Assembly (NCBI RefSeq): GCF_000721175.1
Contig: NZ_JOEZ01000005.1
Location: 62,001 to 126,000 of the forward strand
Length of the DNA: 64,000 bases
Source: Streptomyces anulatus
GTDB lineage: Bacteria > Actinomycetota > Actinomycetes > Streptomycetales > Streptomycetaceae
Direction: 5' to 3'
In this document: piece after piece, positions 45,053-53,541 of the stretch
How positions within the stretch are numbered: position 1 is the first letter of the stretch
How the letters are laid out: each line of letters starts with the position of its first letter
Notes under the pieces: generated by a model
Databases searched by the model: none
The model's input: the letters and a program-made list of their open reading frames with translations, nothing else
What the model was told of the DNA's origin: nothing
Translations under genes and position numbers: made by a program

Positions 45053-46224
45053 GGCCGCCGCTCCCCCGCTCGGGGGCGGCGGCCCTTCGCCGTGGTGGCG
45101 GCGACGAGCAGGGCCAGGACCATCAGCAGGGCGCTCACCCAGGCCGGCGCCCGGTAGCCGAGCCCGGCGTCCAGGGCCAGCCCGCCCGCCCACGGGCCCA
45201 GCGTCGCCCCCAGGTTGAACGCGGTCGTCGAGAAGGCTCCGGCCAGCGTCGGGGCGCCGGGGGCGAGTCCCAGGACCCGGGTGATCAGAGCGGTGCCCGT
45301 ACCGAAGGCGAGCATGCCGAGGAGCGGGATCAGCGCGAGGGCGAGCACCGGGCTCCCCGCCGTCAGGGCGAGCGCCGCCCACCCGAGGGTGAGAGCGGCC
45401 ATGCCCGTGGCTACGAGGGCGACCGGGCGGGCGTCGGCGAACCGGCCCGCAACCGTGACCCCTACGAACGAGCCCGCCCCGAAGAGCGCCAGGGACACCG
45501 GCACCCACCCCCCGCCCAGGCCCGTCTCCCGGGTGAGGAGTGGCTCCAGATAGGAGAACGTGCAGAAGGTCGCGCCCTGCACCAGGGCCATCATGAGCAG
45601 GACCGGCCGCAGCCGGGGGCCGGTCAGCGCGCGCAGTTCGTCCCGTACGGGTACGGGAGCGGCGCCCGCGTCCGTACCCCGGCCGCCCGGGATGGTGCGC
45701 AGGATCGCGAGGACGGCGGGCAGCGAGACGACCGCGACCGCCCAGAAGGCCGAGCGCCACCCCCAGCGCTCCCCCAGCACCGCCCCGGCCGGTACGCCCA
45801 CCACGCAGGCGATCGTCACCCCGCCGACCACGACAGCGGTGGCCCGGCCCTTGAGCCGGTCGGGGACCATCGCGACGGCCGTCGTGAGGGCCACGGCCCA
45901 GAAGCCCGCGTTGGCGAGCGCCCCGACGAAGCGGCTCGCGAGGAGCACGCCGTAACTCGGGGTGAGAGCGCCGACGACATGGACGGCGACGAACACCGCG
46001 AGGAAGAGGAGCAGGGCGCGGCGGCGGGGCCAGGAGCGGCTGGAGAGCGCCGTCAGGGGTGCGCCGACGACCATCCCGACGGCGAAGGCGGAGGTTAGGA
46101 GGCCGGCGGCGGAGAGGGAGACGTCGAGGTCGGCGGCGATGCCCGAGAGCAGCCCGGACAGCATGAACTCGGAGGTGCCCTGGGCGAAGACCGCGAGCCC
46201 GAGGACGTAGACGGCGAATGGCAT
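45034..46224 (-). CDS. Cmx/CmlR-like MFS drug exporter
   Basis: A 396-residue transporter with about 12 membrane helices. The N-terminus MPFAVYVLGLAVFAQGTSEF with MLSGLLSGIAADLDVSL is very close to the Cmx/CmlR chloramphenicol-efflux group of actinobacteria (DHA1 family), and LTSAFAVGMVVGAPLTALSSR contains the motif-A loop. It probably exports phenicols or related small molecules using the proton gradient. ATG 46224 is preceded by AAGGGG. The last six residues (SAPVG and the stop) are encoded inside a MITE-like repeat, so the C-terminus may have been altered by its insertion. Confidence 0.86.
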   Translation of the reverse strand: MPFAVYVLGLAVFAQGTSEFMLSGLLSGIAADLDVSLSAAGLLTSAFAVGMVVGAPLTALSSRSWPRRRALLLFLAVFVAVHVVGALTPSYGVLLASRFVGALANAGFWAVALTTAVAMVPDRLKGRATAVVVGGVTIACVVGVPAGAVLGERWGWRSAFWAVAVVSLPAVLAILRTIPGGRGTDAGAAPVPVRDELRALTGPRLRPVLLMMALVQGATFCTFSYLEPLLTRETGLGGGWVPVSLALFGAGSFVGVTVAGRFADARPVALVATGMAALTLGWAALALTAGSPVLALALIPLLGMLAFGTGTALITRVLGLAPGAPTLAGAFSTTAFNLGATLGPWAGGLALDAGLGYRAPAWVSALLMVLALLVAATTAKGRRPRAGERRPSAPVG

Positions 46225-46636
46225 GGGTGAGTAGCCCCTTGGACGGAACCGTCGGGTGGACAGACAGACCGGAACGCGGGGATACGGGTCGCGACGCGGA
46301 CGCCCGCCGGAGGCCGGCGGGGCGGCGCGGAGAAGTGCCCGGTGGTGATCGGCCGGTGGCACGAACCCCGCGTACGGCGGTGCTTCAGCGCGTACGCGAG
46401 GGGGAGACGGCCCGCACCCGCGGTGGTCCGGCGGGCGTGGAACCGTACGAGAGGGGGCCGGTGACCCGAGAGGTCAGCCGGCGACGCTCAGCACGAACAC
46501 GGCCACCGGCGCACCGGTGGCCGGAGTCTGTCGGACTCGGGACTGGCCATGAGAAGGGAGGCTACCGGCCGGGCGGCGGGGCCTCCAGCGGTTTTCCCGG
46601 CCGGAAGGCCGGAGAGCCGGAGGGCCGCCGTCCGGA
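46225..46636. other. intergenic region upstream of the MFS exporter
   Basis: The 412 bp contain no credible gene. On the exporter side a compact GC-rich hairpin, cccgccgg/ccggcggg with a 3-nt loop, lies at about 46303-46321, some 80 bp before the exporter start, and could act in attenuation of the leader. A short inverted pair ggaaccgtcgg and related sequence lies nearer the start. Otherwise I see nothing. Confidence 0.4.
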
Positions 46637-46813
46637 TCAGCGGCGGCGGGGGCGACGGTTCGTCCGCTCCGGCTCCTTGGCCGAGCTGGTGGGCGCGGGC
46701 GGCGCGTCGTACGGGGCGTCGAAGTCCTCGTCGTCGTCCGGCGCGGTCGGGTCCACGGCGAAGCGGGGCTCCAGGAAGAGCCCGTGGTGCTGGGGCAGGG
46801 ATGCGGTGGTCAT
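46637..46813 (-). CDS. small acidic/basic hypothetical protein
   Basis: A 58-residue protein MTTASLPQHHGLFLEPRFAV followed by an acidic stretch (DDDEDFDAPYDAPP) and a basic end (TNRRPRRR). RBS AAGGAC lies 9 bp before ATG 46813 and third-position GC is high. Its segregated charge suggests an intrinsically disordered peptide. Similar short proteins occur near the reductase gene in other Streptomyces as far as I can recall. Function unknown. Confidence 0.6.
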   Translation of the reverse strand: MTTASLPQHHGLFLEPRFAVDPTAPDDDEDFDAPYDAPPAPTSSAKEPERTNRRPRRR

Positions 46814-46988
46814 GGCTGTCTGTCCTTGGGGTCGAGCAGCGCTGTATCGGCTTGTTCCGTACCCCGCTGGCCTGCGTTCGATGTGAGCGTGCGTCACGAA
46901 GAGTGGCACGCACCGCGTGCCGCCACTGCGGGCGGGGGCGGGCGGGCGCCGTCCGGTCCGGGACTGCCGACGACCGGGGGCGCGCAAA

Positions 46989-47291
46989 TCATCGCACACG
47001 ATCACCTGGGGGATGAGAATTAACGCCGGGGGTGAGCGGAGCTCCGGGTCCGGGCCCGCGTCGAAGGACGACGCGGAAGTAGGCGGTCGGCCGCCGGTCC
47101 TCGCCCAGGACGTGGAACGCCAGGCCCGGCGGCTGGTCCCGGTCCGCCGCCCGGTCGCCCTCCCAGGGCGTGCGCGGGGTCCAGGTGACGGCTGGGCCGG
47201 CGATGAGGGGGCGGCCGCCGAGGGCCGAGGCTGCGGCCGTGCGGGCGTGCCCGGTGAGGACCGCCCGCGGGCGGGCGGCCCGACGCGGCAC
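46989..47291 (-). CDS. hypothetical protein
   Basis: A frame of about 100 residues with very high third-position GC. It contains AVLTGHARTAAASALGGRPL, AGPAVTWTPRTPWEG and PGLAFHVLGEDRRPTAYFRV, which read like a folded protein and not like a shadow frame. GTG 47291 is the nominal start but a downstream start is possible and no RBS is convincing. It follows the reductase gene on the same strand after about 60 bp. No family recognised. Confidence 0.5.
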   Translation of the reverse strand: MPRRAARPRAVLTGHARTAAASALGGRPLIAGPAVTWTPRTPWEGDRAADRDQPPGLAFHVLGEDRRPTAYFRVVLRRGPGPGAPLTPGVNSHPPGDRVR

Positions 47292-47352
47292 CGCACGCGG
47301 CAGCCCGCGCGACGCCGCGCATGAGGCCCCGCGCGACGGGCCCCGGTCGGCC

Positions 47353-48636
47353 TCAGGCCTTCGGGGCCACCTTCGACAGGCCGTTGATGATGCGGTCCAT
47401 CGCGTCGCCGCCCTGCGGGTCGGTCAGGTTGGCCAGCATCTTCAGGGTGAACTTCATCAGCAGCGGGTGGGTCAGACCGCGTTGGGTCGCGACCTTCATG
47501 ATCTTCGGGTTGCCGATCAGCTTCACGAAGGCGCGGCCCATCGTGTAGTAGCCGCCGTAGGTCTCCTTGAGTACCTTCGGGTAGCTGTTCAGGGCCAGTT
47601 CGCGCTGGGCGGGGGTGGCGCGGGCGTGGGCCTGGACGATGACGTCGGCCGCGATCTGGCCCGACTCCATGGCGTACGCGATGCCCTCGCCGTTGAAGGG
47701 GTTGACCATGCCGCCCGCGTCGCCGACGAGGAGGAGGCCCTTGGTGTAGTGCGGCTGGCGGTTGAAGGCCATCGGGAGGGCCGCGCCCCGGATCGGCATC
47801 GTCATGTTCTCCGGGGTGTAACCCCAGTCCTCCGGCATCGAGGCGCACCAGGCCTTGAGGACCTCGCGCCAGTCCAGCTCCTTGAAGGCGGAGGAGGAGT
47901 TGAGAATGCCGAGGCCCACGTTGGAGGTGCCGTCGCCCATGCCGAAGATCCAGCCGTAGCCGGGCAGCAGCCGGTCCTCGGCGCCGCGCTTGTCCCACAG
48001 CTCCAGCCAGGACTCCAGGTAGTCGTCGTCGTGGCGGGGCGAGGTGAAGTAGGTGCGCACGGCGACGCCCATCGGGCGGTCCTCGCGGCGGTGCAGGCCC
48101 ATCGCCAGGGAGAGCCGGGTGGAGTTGCCGTCGGCGGCGACGACGAGCGGGGCGTGGAAGGTGACCGGGGTCTTCTCCTCGCCGATCTTCGCCTCGACGC
48201 CGGTGATACGGCCGGTGCGCTCGTCCTTGATCGGCGCGCCGACGTTGCAGCGCTCGTACAGCCGGGCGCCGGCCTTCTGCGCCTGCCGGGCCAGCTGCTC
48301 GTCGAAGTCGTCGCGCTTGCGGACCAGACCGTAGTCCGGGTAGGAGGCGAGGTCCGGCCAGTCCAGCTGGAGCCGTACGCCACCGCCGATGATGCGCAGG
48401 CCCTTGTTGCGCAGCCAGCCCGCCTCCTCGGAGATGTCGATCCCCATGGAGACGAGCTGTTTCGTGGCGCGGGGCGTGAGTCCGTCGCCGCAGACCTTCT
48501 CCCGGGGGAAGGCGGTCTTCTCCAGGAGCAGGACGTCGAGTCCGGCCTTGGCGAGGTAGTACGCGGTCGTGGAGCCGGCTGGGCCCGCTCCGACGACGAT
48601 CACGTCCGCGCTGTGCTCGGAGAGGGGCTCGGTCAC
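47353..48636 (-). CDS. geranylgeranyl/menaquinone reductase family flavoprotein
   Basis: A 427-residue FAD enzyme. Rossmann motif DVIVVGAGPAGSTTAYYLAK (about 12-31), FPREKVCGDGLTPRA, and the second flavin motif LLVGDAGGMVNPFNGEGIAYA near residue 300 place it in the geranylgeranyl reductase family that includes MenJ, which saturates one double bond of the menaquinone side chain in actinobacteria. The nuo operon and nearby quinone genes support that role, although reduction of other isoprenoids is possible. GTG 48636 with GGGAGATCC upstream is the start; the C-terminal about 25 residues are helical and may touch the membrane. Confidence 0.88.
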   Translation of the reverse strand: MTEPLSEHSADVIVVGAGPAGSTTAYYLAKAGLDVLLLEKTAFPREKVCGDGLTPRATKQLVSMGIDISEEAGWLRNKGLRIIGGGVRLQLDWPDLASYPDYGLVRKRDDFDEQLARQAQKAGARLYERCNVGAPIKDERTGRITGVEAKIGEEKTPVTFHAPLVVAADGNSTRLSLAMGLHRREDRPMGVAVRTYFTSPRHDDDYLESWLELWDKRGAEDRLLPGYGWIFGMGDGTSNVGLGILNSSSAFKELDWREVLKAWCASMPEDWGYTPENMTMPIRGAALPMAFNRQPHYTKGLLLVGDAGGMVNPFNGEGIAYAMESGQIAADVIVQAHARATPAQRELALNSYPKVLKETYGGYYTMGRAFVKLIGNPKIMKVATQRGLTHPLLMKFTLKMLANLTDPQGGDAMDRIINGLSKVAPKA

Positions 48637-48733
48637 GGTCGGATCTCCCGAAGACTCGAATTCGCGTGCCGCGCGGCACATGTCCCGTGCAGTCTATGGG
48701 GGCCTGCAGATCAACCCTCCGAAGGGCTCCCTC

Positions 48734-49261
48734 ATGTCGACAGCGCCTGCCACGCCCCATGCTCCGGTCCCCGCCGTACGCCTCCGCGTTCCGACGGACG
48801 AGGACGCCCTGACCTGGCACCGGGTCTTCGACGACCCGCAGGTGATGGAGTTCTTCGGCGGGCGGAGCGCGGAGTTCTCCGTGTACGAGGAGCTCACCGC
48901 GCGCCAGCGGCGGCACGACGCGGAGCTGGGCTACTGCCTGTGGACCGTCACGGACGAGGAGGGTGCCGTCCTCGGCTTCACCGGCGCACAACCGTGGCCG
49001 CACACGCATTACGGGCCGGTCGGCGCGACCGAGATCGGCTGGCGGCTGGGGCGCGAGGCGTGGGGACGCGGGTACGCCACCGCCGCCGCCCGCACCACGC
49101 TGGAGCGGCTGCGGGCGGCGGGGGTGGGCGAGGTGGTCGCGATGGTCCACTCAGGCAACACCCGGTCGATGGCGGTCGCGGAACGGCTCGGGATGCGGCG
49201 GGCCGAGTCGTACGCGACCCCGCGCGGCCAGGAGGCCGTCTGCTTCCGCCTGGAGCTCTGA
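48734..49261 (+). CDS. GNAT-family N-acetyltransferase
   Basis: A 175-residue enzyme of the RimJ/RimL-like GNAT type: RLRVPTDEDALTWHRVFDDP at the start, GWRLGREAWGRGYATAAA as the acetyl-CoA loop (R/QxxGxG/A-like), and VAMVHSGNTRSMAVAERLGM as the usual C-terminal helix motif. The substrate is unknown (ribosomal protein, amino group of a metabolite or drug). ATG 48734 is divergent from the reductase gene across about 100 bp. Confidence 0.88.
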   Translation: MSTAPATPHAPVPAVRLRVPTDEDALTWHRVFDDPQVMEFFGGRSAEFSVYEELTARQRRHDAELGYCLWTVTDEEGAVLGFTGAQPWPHTHYGPVGATEIGWRLGREAWGRGYATAAARTTLERLRAAGVGEVVAMVHSGNTRSMAVAERLGMRRAESYATPRGQEAVCFRLEL

Positions 49262-49306
49262 GAGCCGCCCGGGCTCCCGGCTGCCGGCTCCCGCCCGGAG
49301 CTGTGA

Positions 49307-49332
49307 GCCCGGGGCCCGGGGCCCGGGGCCCG
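49307..49332. repeat. short GGGGCCC tandem repeat
   Basis: About three and a half copies of gggccc-type 7-bp units (gcccggggcccggggcccgg) stand between the convergent GNAT and menG genes. The run is self-complementary and may form the terminator of one or both genes. Confidence 0.6.
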
Positions 49333-49343
49333 TTACGGGAACG

Positions 49344-50036
49344 TCAGGCGCGGGTGGCCCGGTGCAGGGCCACCACGCCGCCGGTCAGGTTGCGCCAGGC
49401 GACCTTCGACCAGCCGGCCTTCTGGAGCAGTGCGGCGAGGGCGCTCTGGTCGGGCCAGTCCCGGATCGACTCGGCGAGATAGACGTACGCGTCCGGGTTG
49501 GAGGACACCGCGCGGGCGGCCGGCGGGATCGCCCGCATCAGGTACTCCGTGTAGACCGTGCGGAACGGGGTCCAGGTCGGCTGGGAGAACTCGCAGATCA
49601 CGACCCGGCCGCCGGGCTTCGTCACCCGGTACAGCTCGCGCAGCGCGACGTCGGTGTCCTGGATGTTGCGCAGTCCGAAGGAGATCGTGACGGTGTCGAA
49701 CGTCTCGTCCTTGAACGGCAGCTTCATGCCGTCGCCCGCGGTGAACGGCATCCACGGGTGGCGCTCCTTGCCGACCTTCAGCATGCCGAGCGAGAAGTCG
49801 CACGGCACGACGTAGGCGCCCGCCTTCACGAAGGGCTGCGAGGAGGTCGCCGTACCGGCCGCCAGGTCCAGGATCTTCTGCGCGGGGCGGGCGTCGACCG
49901 CCTGGGCGACCGCCTTGCGCCACAGCCGGGCCTGGCCGAGCGAGATCACGTCGTTGGTCAGGTCGTAGTTGGCCGCCACACCGTCGAACATCGAGGCGAC
50001 TTCGTGCGGCTGCTTTTCCAGGGAGGCTCGGGTCAC
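49344..50036 (-). CDS. menG: demethylmenaquinone methyltransferase
   Basis: A 230-residue SAM-dependent methyltransferase (UbiE/MenG/COQ5 type) catalysing the final C-methylation of demethylmenaquinone. [20 protein letters not shown] and [10 protein letters not shown] are the family opening; the SAM motif is [15 protein letters not shown] and post-motifs include [19 protein letters not shown] and [15 protein letters not shown] 50036 is used because relatives begin [19 protein letters not shown] abuts the GTG too closely for an RBS, and a TTGAAT box lies 6 bp upstream, so the mRNA may be leaderless. Confidence 0.93.
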   Translation of the reverse strand: MTRASLEKQPHEVASMFDGVAANYDLTNDVISLGQARLWRKAVAQAVDARPAQKILDLAAGTATSSQPFVKAGAYVVPCDFSLGMLKVGKERHPWMPFTAGDGMKLPFKDETFDTVTISFGLRNIQDTDVALRELYRVTKPGGRVVICEFSQPTWTPFRTVYTEYLMRAIPPAARAVSSNPDAYVYLAESIRDWPDQSALAALLQKAGWSKVAWRNLTGGVVALHRATRA

Positions 50037-50394
50037 CCTTCCATTCAAGCAGCCCGGCCCCCTGGACCGGTGAGGGCGGTCTCCGGCGATGGCGGCGCGT
50101 TCGGCGACCCGGCGGTGCGGGGCGTAGTCGTTGACCGCGTGGTGCCGGGTGGCCCGGTCGTGCCGGCCGGAAAGCCCTCGACCGTCGCGAGCGCGCTGTC
50201 CCCACACAGCGGTGCGCGCGGGCACCGGGTTCCGCCGGGGAGTGGGAGGGCCCCGGACCGGTGTGTGGACCGGTACCGCGATGCGGTGCGTGAACCGGCC
50301 CGCACACCGCATCGAACTGATCTTCACTTCTCTTCAACCTTTCCGGCACACGGGTGCTCTGTAAGGGGTGGGGGTCGAGGAGAGGGGACGGCGG
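50037..50394. other. divergent intergenic region, menG to sigma factor
   Basis: The 358 bp hold the two outward promoters. Near menG lies the -10-like TTGAAT. Near the sigma gene an AT-richer stretch (GATCTTCACTTCTCTTCAACCTTTCC, 50318-50343) is the likely promoter area, and a GAGGAGAGGGG Shine-Dalgarno precedes ATG 50395. Several short inverted repeats such as ggaccggtgtgtggaccgg are present. No gene is convincing. Confidence 0.45.
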
Positions 50395-50928
50395 ATGCCG
50401 GCAGGGGCGGAGCCCGCCATGGCGGACGGCGAGGGCGCCGCGTTCGAGGCGTACGCCCGGACCGGGCAGCGCCGGCTGTACCGGACGGCCTACCTGCTGT
50501 GCGGAGACGTCGAGGGCGCGCAGGACCTGACGCAGACGACGCTCGCCAAGCTGTTCCAGCACTGGCGCAGGGCGAGCCGGGCGGACAACCTCGACGCCTA
50601 CGCCAAGACCGTGCTCGTCCGCACCTTCGTGGCCGAACGCCGCCGCACCGTCACCGATCTGCTCGCCCACAACCGCAACGCGCCCCGCCCGCACCCCAAC
50701 CCCGCCCCCGGCGCCGACCTCCGGGTCACCCTTCTCGCCCTGCTCGCCGAACTCCCGCCCCGGGCGCGGGCGATGGTCGTCCTCCGCTACTGGGACGACC
50801 TGAGCGTGGAGACCGTGGCCTCGCTGCTGCGGTGCAGCGAGTCCACGGTGAAGAGCCAGTGCTCGCGTTCGCTCGTCCGACTGCGCGCCCGGATGGGCGA
50901 CGTCCAGCTCTACTCCTCCGGAAGCTGA
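50395..50928 (+). CDS. SigE-family ECF-type RNA polymerase sigma factor
   Basis: A 177-residue sigma-70 factor of the actinobacterial SigE family with region 2 (about 15-75: FEAYARTGQRRLYRTAYLLC, GDVEGAQDLTQTTLAKLFQH) and region 4 (about 115-165: LAELPPRARAMVVLRYWDDL, SVETVASLLRCSESTVKSQ). There is no region 3. ATG 50395 lies after a strong Shine-Dalgarno; GTG 50368 is an alternative. The next gene starts after 9 bp and encodes a single-span membrane protein that could be its regulator. Confidence 0.92.
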   Translation: MPAGAEPAMADGEGAAFEAYARTGQRRLYRTAYLLCGDVEGAQDLTQTTLAKLFQHWRRASRADNLDAYAKTVLVRTFVAERRRTVTDLLAHNRNAPRPHPNPAPGADLRVTLLALLAELPPRARAMVVLRYWDDLSVETVASLLRCSESTVKSQCSRSLVRLRARMGDVQLYSSGS

Positions 50929-50937
50929 GGGCCGGTC

Positions 50938-51852
50938 ATGACCCCTGAACCGTACGAGCGCCTGTCGCCCAGCGCGCGTGACGAAGAGCTGTTCCGGGAC
51001 GCCCTGCGGCGGACCGCCGGACCGCTGTCCCTCCAGCCGGATCTGGTCCCCGACGCCGTACGGGAGGGGCACCGGCGGCGGGCCAGGACCCGGGCGCTCG
51101 CGGTCGCGGGTACCTTCGTCGCGGTCACCGCCGTGACCCTGGGCCTCGCCGTCCTCGGCCCCTGGCTGGTGGCGGGGCCGGAGGCGGATCCCGCCGCGCC
51201 CGCCGGACCGTCCCTCTCCTCGCCCGCCCCTGCCCCCTCTCCCCAACGTACGGAGCCACGCCCCGAGATGCCGAGCCCTACGTCCACCCCCGAGTCGAAG
51301 GGGCCCGAGGCCGGGCCGACGACATCCCCCACCGCGACGCCGCTCCTGTCGGCCCCACCGCCCGGCCCCGGGGAGGCCACGCGCCTGGAGGACTTCCGGC
51401 GGCGGGCGGCCGGGGCGCTGGACGCCCTGCTGCCCGCGTCGATCGGGACCGTCCTGCCGGTCGGCGACGACGGGCGGAGCTACCAGGGCCGGCGCGGTGG
51501 CATCGTGCACTCCGTCCGCCTGTCGGTGCACCCGGATCCGGGGAGCGCGGCGCCCGCCTGCCGCGACATCCCCGAGCAGGGGCTGACCTGCGAGGGCCTC
51601 ACCCTGGACGACGGCACGCCCGCCCACGTCTTCCGGCAGCCCGCCGCGGGGCGGACGGGCACGGAGGTCTCCCTCCGCTACCGGTCCGGCCGCAGCACGG
51701 TGGCCCTGTCCGTATCGCCCGCACCGACCGGGGCGGGCGGCACCCCCGTCACCGCCGGGGATCTGGTCCGGGTCGCCCAGAGCCCACGGTTCCGGGAGCT
51801 GATCGCGTACGCCGACGAGCATCCGGTGCCGCGGAGCGGGGCCGCCTCGTGA
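50938..51852 (+). CDS. single-span membrane protein, possible sigma regulator
   Basis: A 304-residue protein: a cytoplasmic N-terminal part (1-50, with ARDEELFRDALRRTAG and VPDAVREGHRRRARTR), one membrane helix (about 53-78, ALAVAGTFVAVTAVTLGLAVLGPWLV), a Pro/Ser/Thr-rich spacer (80-140) and an extracytoplasmic domain (about 145-290) with two cysteines (CRDIPEQGLTC). Position right after a sigma gene and the topology resemble an anti-sigma factor, but no zinc (ZAS) motif HxxxCxxC is present, so this is only a hypothesis. Its stop overlaps the next GTG. Confidence 0.78.
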   Translation: MTPEPYERLSPSARDEELFRDALRRTAGPLSLQPDLVPDAVREGHRRRARTRALAVAGTFVAVTAVTLGLAVLGPWLVAGPEADPAAPAGPSLSSPAPAPSPQRTEPRPEMPSPTSTPESKGPEAGPTTSPTATPLLSAPPPGPGEATRLEDFRRRAAGALDALLPASIGTVLPVGDDGRSYQGRRGGIVHSVRLSVHPDPGSAAPACRDIPEQGLTCEGLTLDDGTPAHVFRQPAAGRTGTEVSLRYRSGRSTVALSVSPAPTGAGGTPVTAGDLVRVAQSPRFRELIAYADEHPVPRSGAAS

Positions 51853-52862
51853 CGCGCCGCCGCCCCACGGGCACCCTGCCGCCCGGGTACGGGGAACCGG
51901 ACCGCGACGAGGACACGTTCCGGCTGCGCGTACCGCCTCCCCGGGCCCCGGAGCACACCCGGAGCGGTTCGCGCGACGGCTCCCGGTCCGCTCCCCGTTC
52001 CCGGTCCGCGGCGCGGTCCCGGGTGCGGCGCCGGCAGCGGAGCCGGCGCCGGGCGGTCTCGCTCGCCGTGCTGGGCCTCGCGGTGGTGGCGGGGGCGGCG
52101 CTCCTCGTCGGCCGCCCCTGGCAGGACGGGGGCGGCCCGGCGGACGCGGCGCCCGCCCCGTCCCGTACGGCTCCGGCGGGCGGACCGGACAACGCGTCGG
52201 TGCCGCTGGAGGACTCCCCCGCGCCCACTCCCCCGCCGTCCCCGGCCCCGTCCGCCTCCGCTTCCACCTCCGACGAGGAGGACACCCCCCGGGCCGAGGA
52301 CGTCCCCGCCTCGGGGCCCGGCACGTTCACCGTGGCGCGGGCGGGCGTCACGGCGAAGGGCAGGGGCAGCGCCTACCGGGTCGAGGTGGAGGACGGCACC
52401 GGCGTCGACCCCGACCGGGCCGCCGCGGACATCGCCGCCGTCCTCGCCGATCCGCGCGGCTGGAGCCATGGCGGCGAGCGCTCGTTCCGCCAGGTCGCCG
52501 ACGGGTCGGCCGGGCTGGTGATCCGGATCGCCACCCCGGCGACCACGGACCGGATGTGCGGTGAGTACGGCCTGAACACGCGCGGCGAGGTCAACTGCCG
52601 GGGCGGCGAGAAGGTGATGGTCAACCTGAAGCGCTGGCAGCTCGGTTCGCCGCAGTTCGACGGGCCCGTCTCGGAGTACCGGGCGCTGATCGTCAACCAC
52701 GAGGTCGGCCACTGGCTGGGGCGCGGCCACGAGACCTGCCCGGGGAAGGGCCGTCCCGCGCCCGCGATGATGCAGCAGATCGCCGGGCTGAAGGGCTGCG
52801 TCGCCAACGCCTGGCCGTACGACGCGAAGGGACGCTATCTGGGCGGCCCGAAGGTGCCCTGA
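51849..52862 (+). CDS. DUF3152 zincin-like membrane-anchored protein
   Basis: A 337-residue protein with a basic cytoplasmic arm, one membrane helix (about 68-86, AVSLAVLGLAVVAGAALLVG), an acidic Pro-rich spacer and a DUF3152 domain (about 155-337). HEVGHWLGRGHE (284-295) is a zinc-protease-type HExxHxxxxxH motif, and cysteines in RMCGEYG, VNCRGG, HETCPG and KGCVAN may form disulfides outside. It is therefore probably an extracytoplasmic metalloprotease of unknown substrate. GTG 51849 overlaps the previous stop (GTGA); three genes form the operon with the sigma factor, so a proteolytic surface-stress response is a reasonable guess. Confidence 0.85.
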   Translation: MTRRRPTGTLPPGYGEPDRDEDTFRLRVPPPRAPEHTRSGSRDGSRSAPRSRSAARSRVRRRQRSRRRAVSLAVLGLAVVAGAALLVGRPWQDGGGPADAAPAPSRTAPAGGPDNASVPLEDSPAPTPPPSPAPSASASTSDEEDTPRAEDVPASGPGTFTVARAGVTAKGRGSAYRVEVEDGTGVDPDRAAADIAAVLADPRGWSHGGERSFRQVADGSAGLVIRIATPATTDRMCGEYGLNTRGEVNCRGGEKVMVNLKRWQLGSPQFDGPVSEYRALIVNHEVGHWLGRGHETCPGKGRPAPAMMQQIAGLKGCVANAWPYDAKGRYLGGPKVP

Positions 52863-52882
52863 CCCCCTCCGCGGAGCGGGCC

Positions 52883-53533
52883 TCAGCGGGCGCGGTGCAC
52901 GAGCCGCCCCGCGAGGACCGTCGCCACGCAGGCGCCCGCCCCGCCCGCGCGCAGCGCCGCCTCGTCGGGCACGTCGAAGACGGCGAAGTCGGCGCGCCCG
53001 CCCACGGTCAGCGGCCCGTGGGCGGTGGCGGCCAGGTCGCCGCCGGCCGCGAAGGGGTCCAGGTCCGGCGCGCCCTCGCGTCCGGGCGGGGGCGGGACCT
53101 GGACCAGGCCCGACCGGGAGACGGCGGTGCGCAGCGCCGGGTCGTCCGCGCCGAGGGGGCCCGCCAGATGGGTGGTGCCGTGCCGCAGCATCCGCTGGAG
53201 CCCGCGCCGGACGCTGCCGGCCCGCCGGGTCGCGTCCATCGTCGCCGCAAGGCGCTCGAACTCCTCGCCCCACAGGGGGAGTTCACCCACCTCGTCGGCC
53301 TCGCGCGGGTCGGGGTGGTAGCAGCGGGTGAGCAGCTCCCGGGCCCGGTCCTGGCGCAGCCCGGGCGTGAGGAGGCCGGGCCAGCGGCGGACCCGGGCCG
53401 CCGGGTACGCGGCGACGACCTCCTCGTACGGGCCGATGGCCGCGATCCGGCCGCCGTCCACCGCGACCGCACCGTCCGCGACGGCCGCCGCGCCCACCGG
53501 AAGGACCAGGGGCGCGGCGTGAATCGTCAGCAC
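52883..53533 (-). CDS. imidazolonepropionase-like amidohydrolase, core shortened
   Basis: A 216-residue protein with the flanking beta-sandwich of amidohydrolases: TIHAAPLVLPVGAAAVADGA, VAVDGGRIAAIGP and, near the end, LTVGGRADFAVFDVPDEAAL and VATVLAGRLVHRAR. Between them the TIM barrel is strongly reduced, and LTPGLRQDRARELL stands where active members have LTPGxVNxHxH, so the HxH metal site is missing. It follows mqnC by 8 bp. Aminodeoxyfutalosine deaminase is an amidohydrolase acting in this same pathway, so this may be a diverged relative with a structural or regulatory role; it is probably not a working hydrolase. Confidence 0.78.
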   Translation of the reverse strand: MLTIHAAPLVLPVGAAAVADGAVAVDGGRIAAIGPYEEVVAAYPAARVRRWPGLLTPGLRQDRARELLTRCYHPDPREADEVGELPLWGEEFERLAATMDATRRAGSVRRGLQRMLRHGTTHLAGPLGADDPALRTAVSRSGLVQVPPPPGREGAPDLDPFAAGGDLAATAHGPLTVGGRADFAVFDVPDEAALRAGGAGACVATVLAGRLVHRAR

Positions 53534-53541
53534 AGGACGTA

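Noticed and set aside
50045..50305. 86-codon minus-strand frame upstream of menG
   Set aside because: Low-complexity Thr/Pro/Gly composition and overlap with the promoter region of menG.
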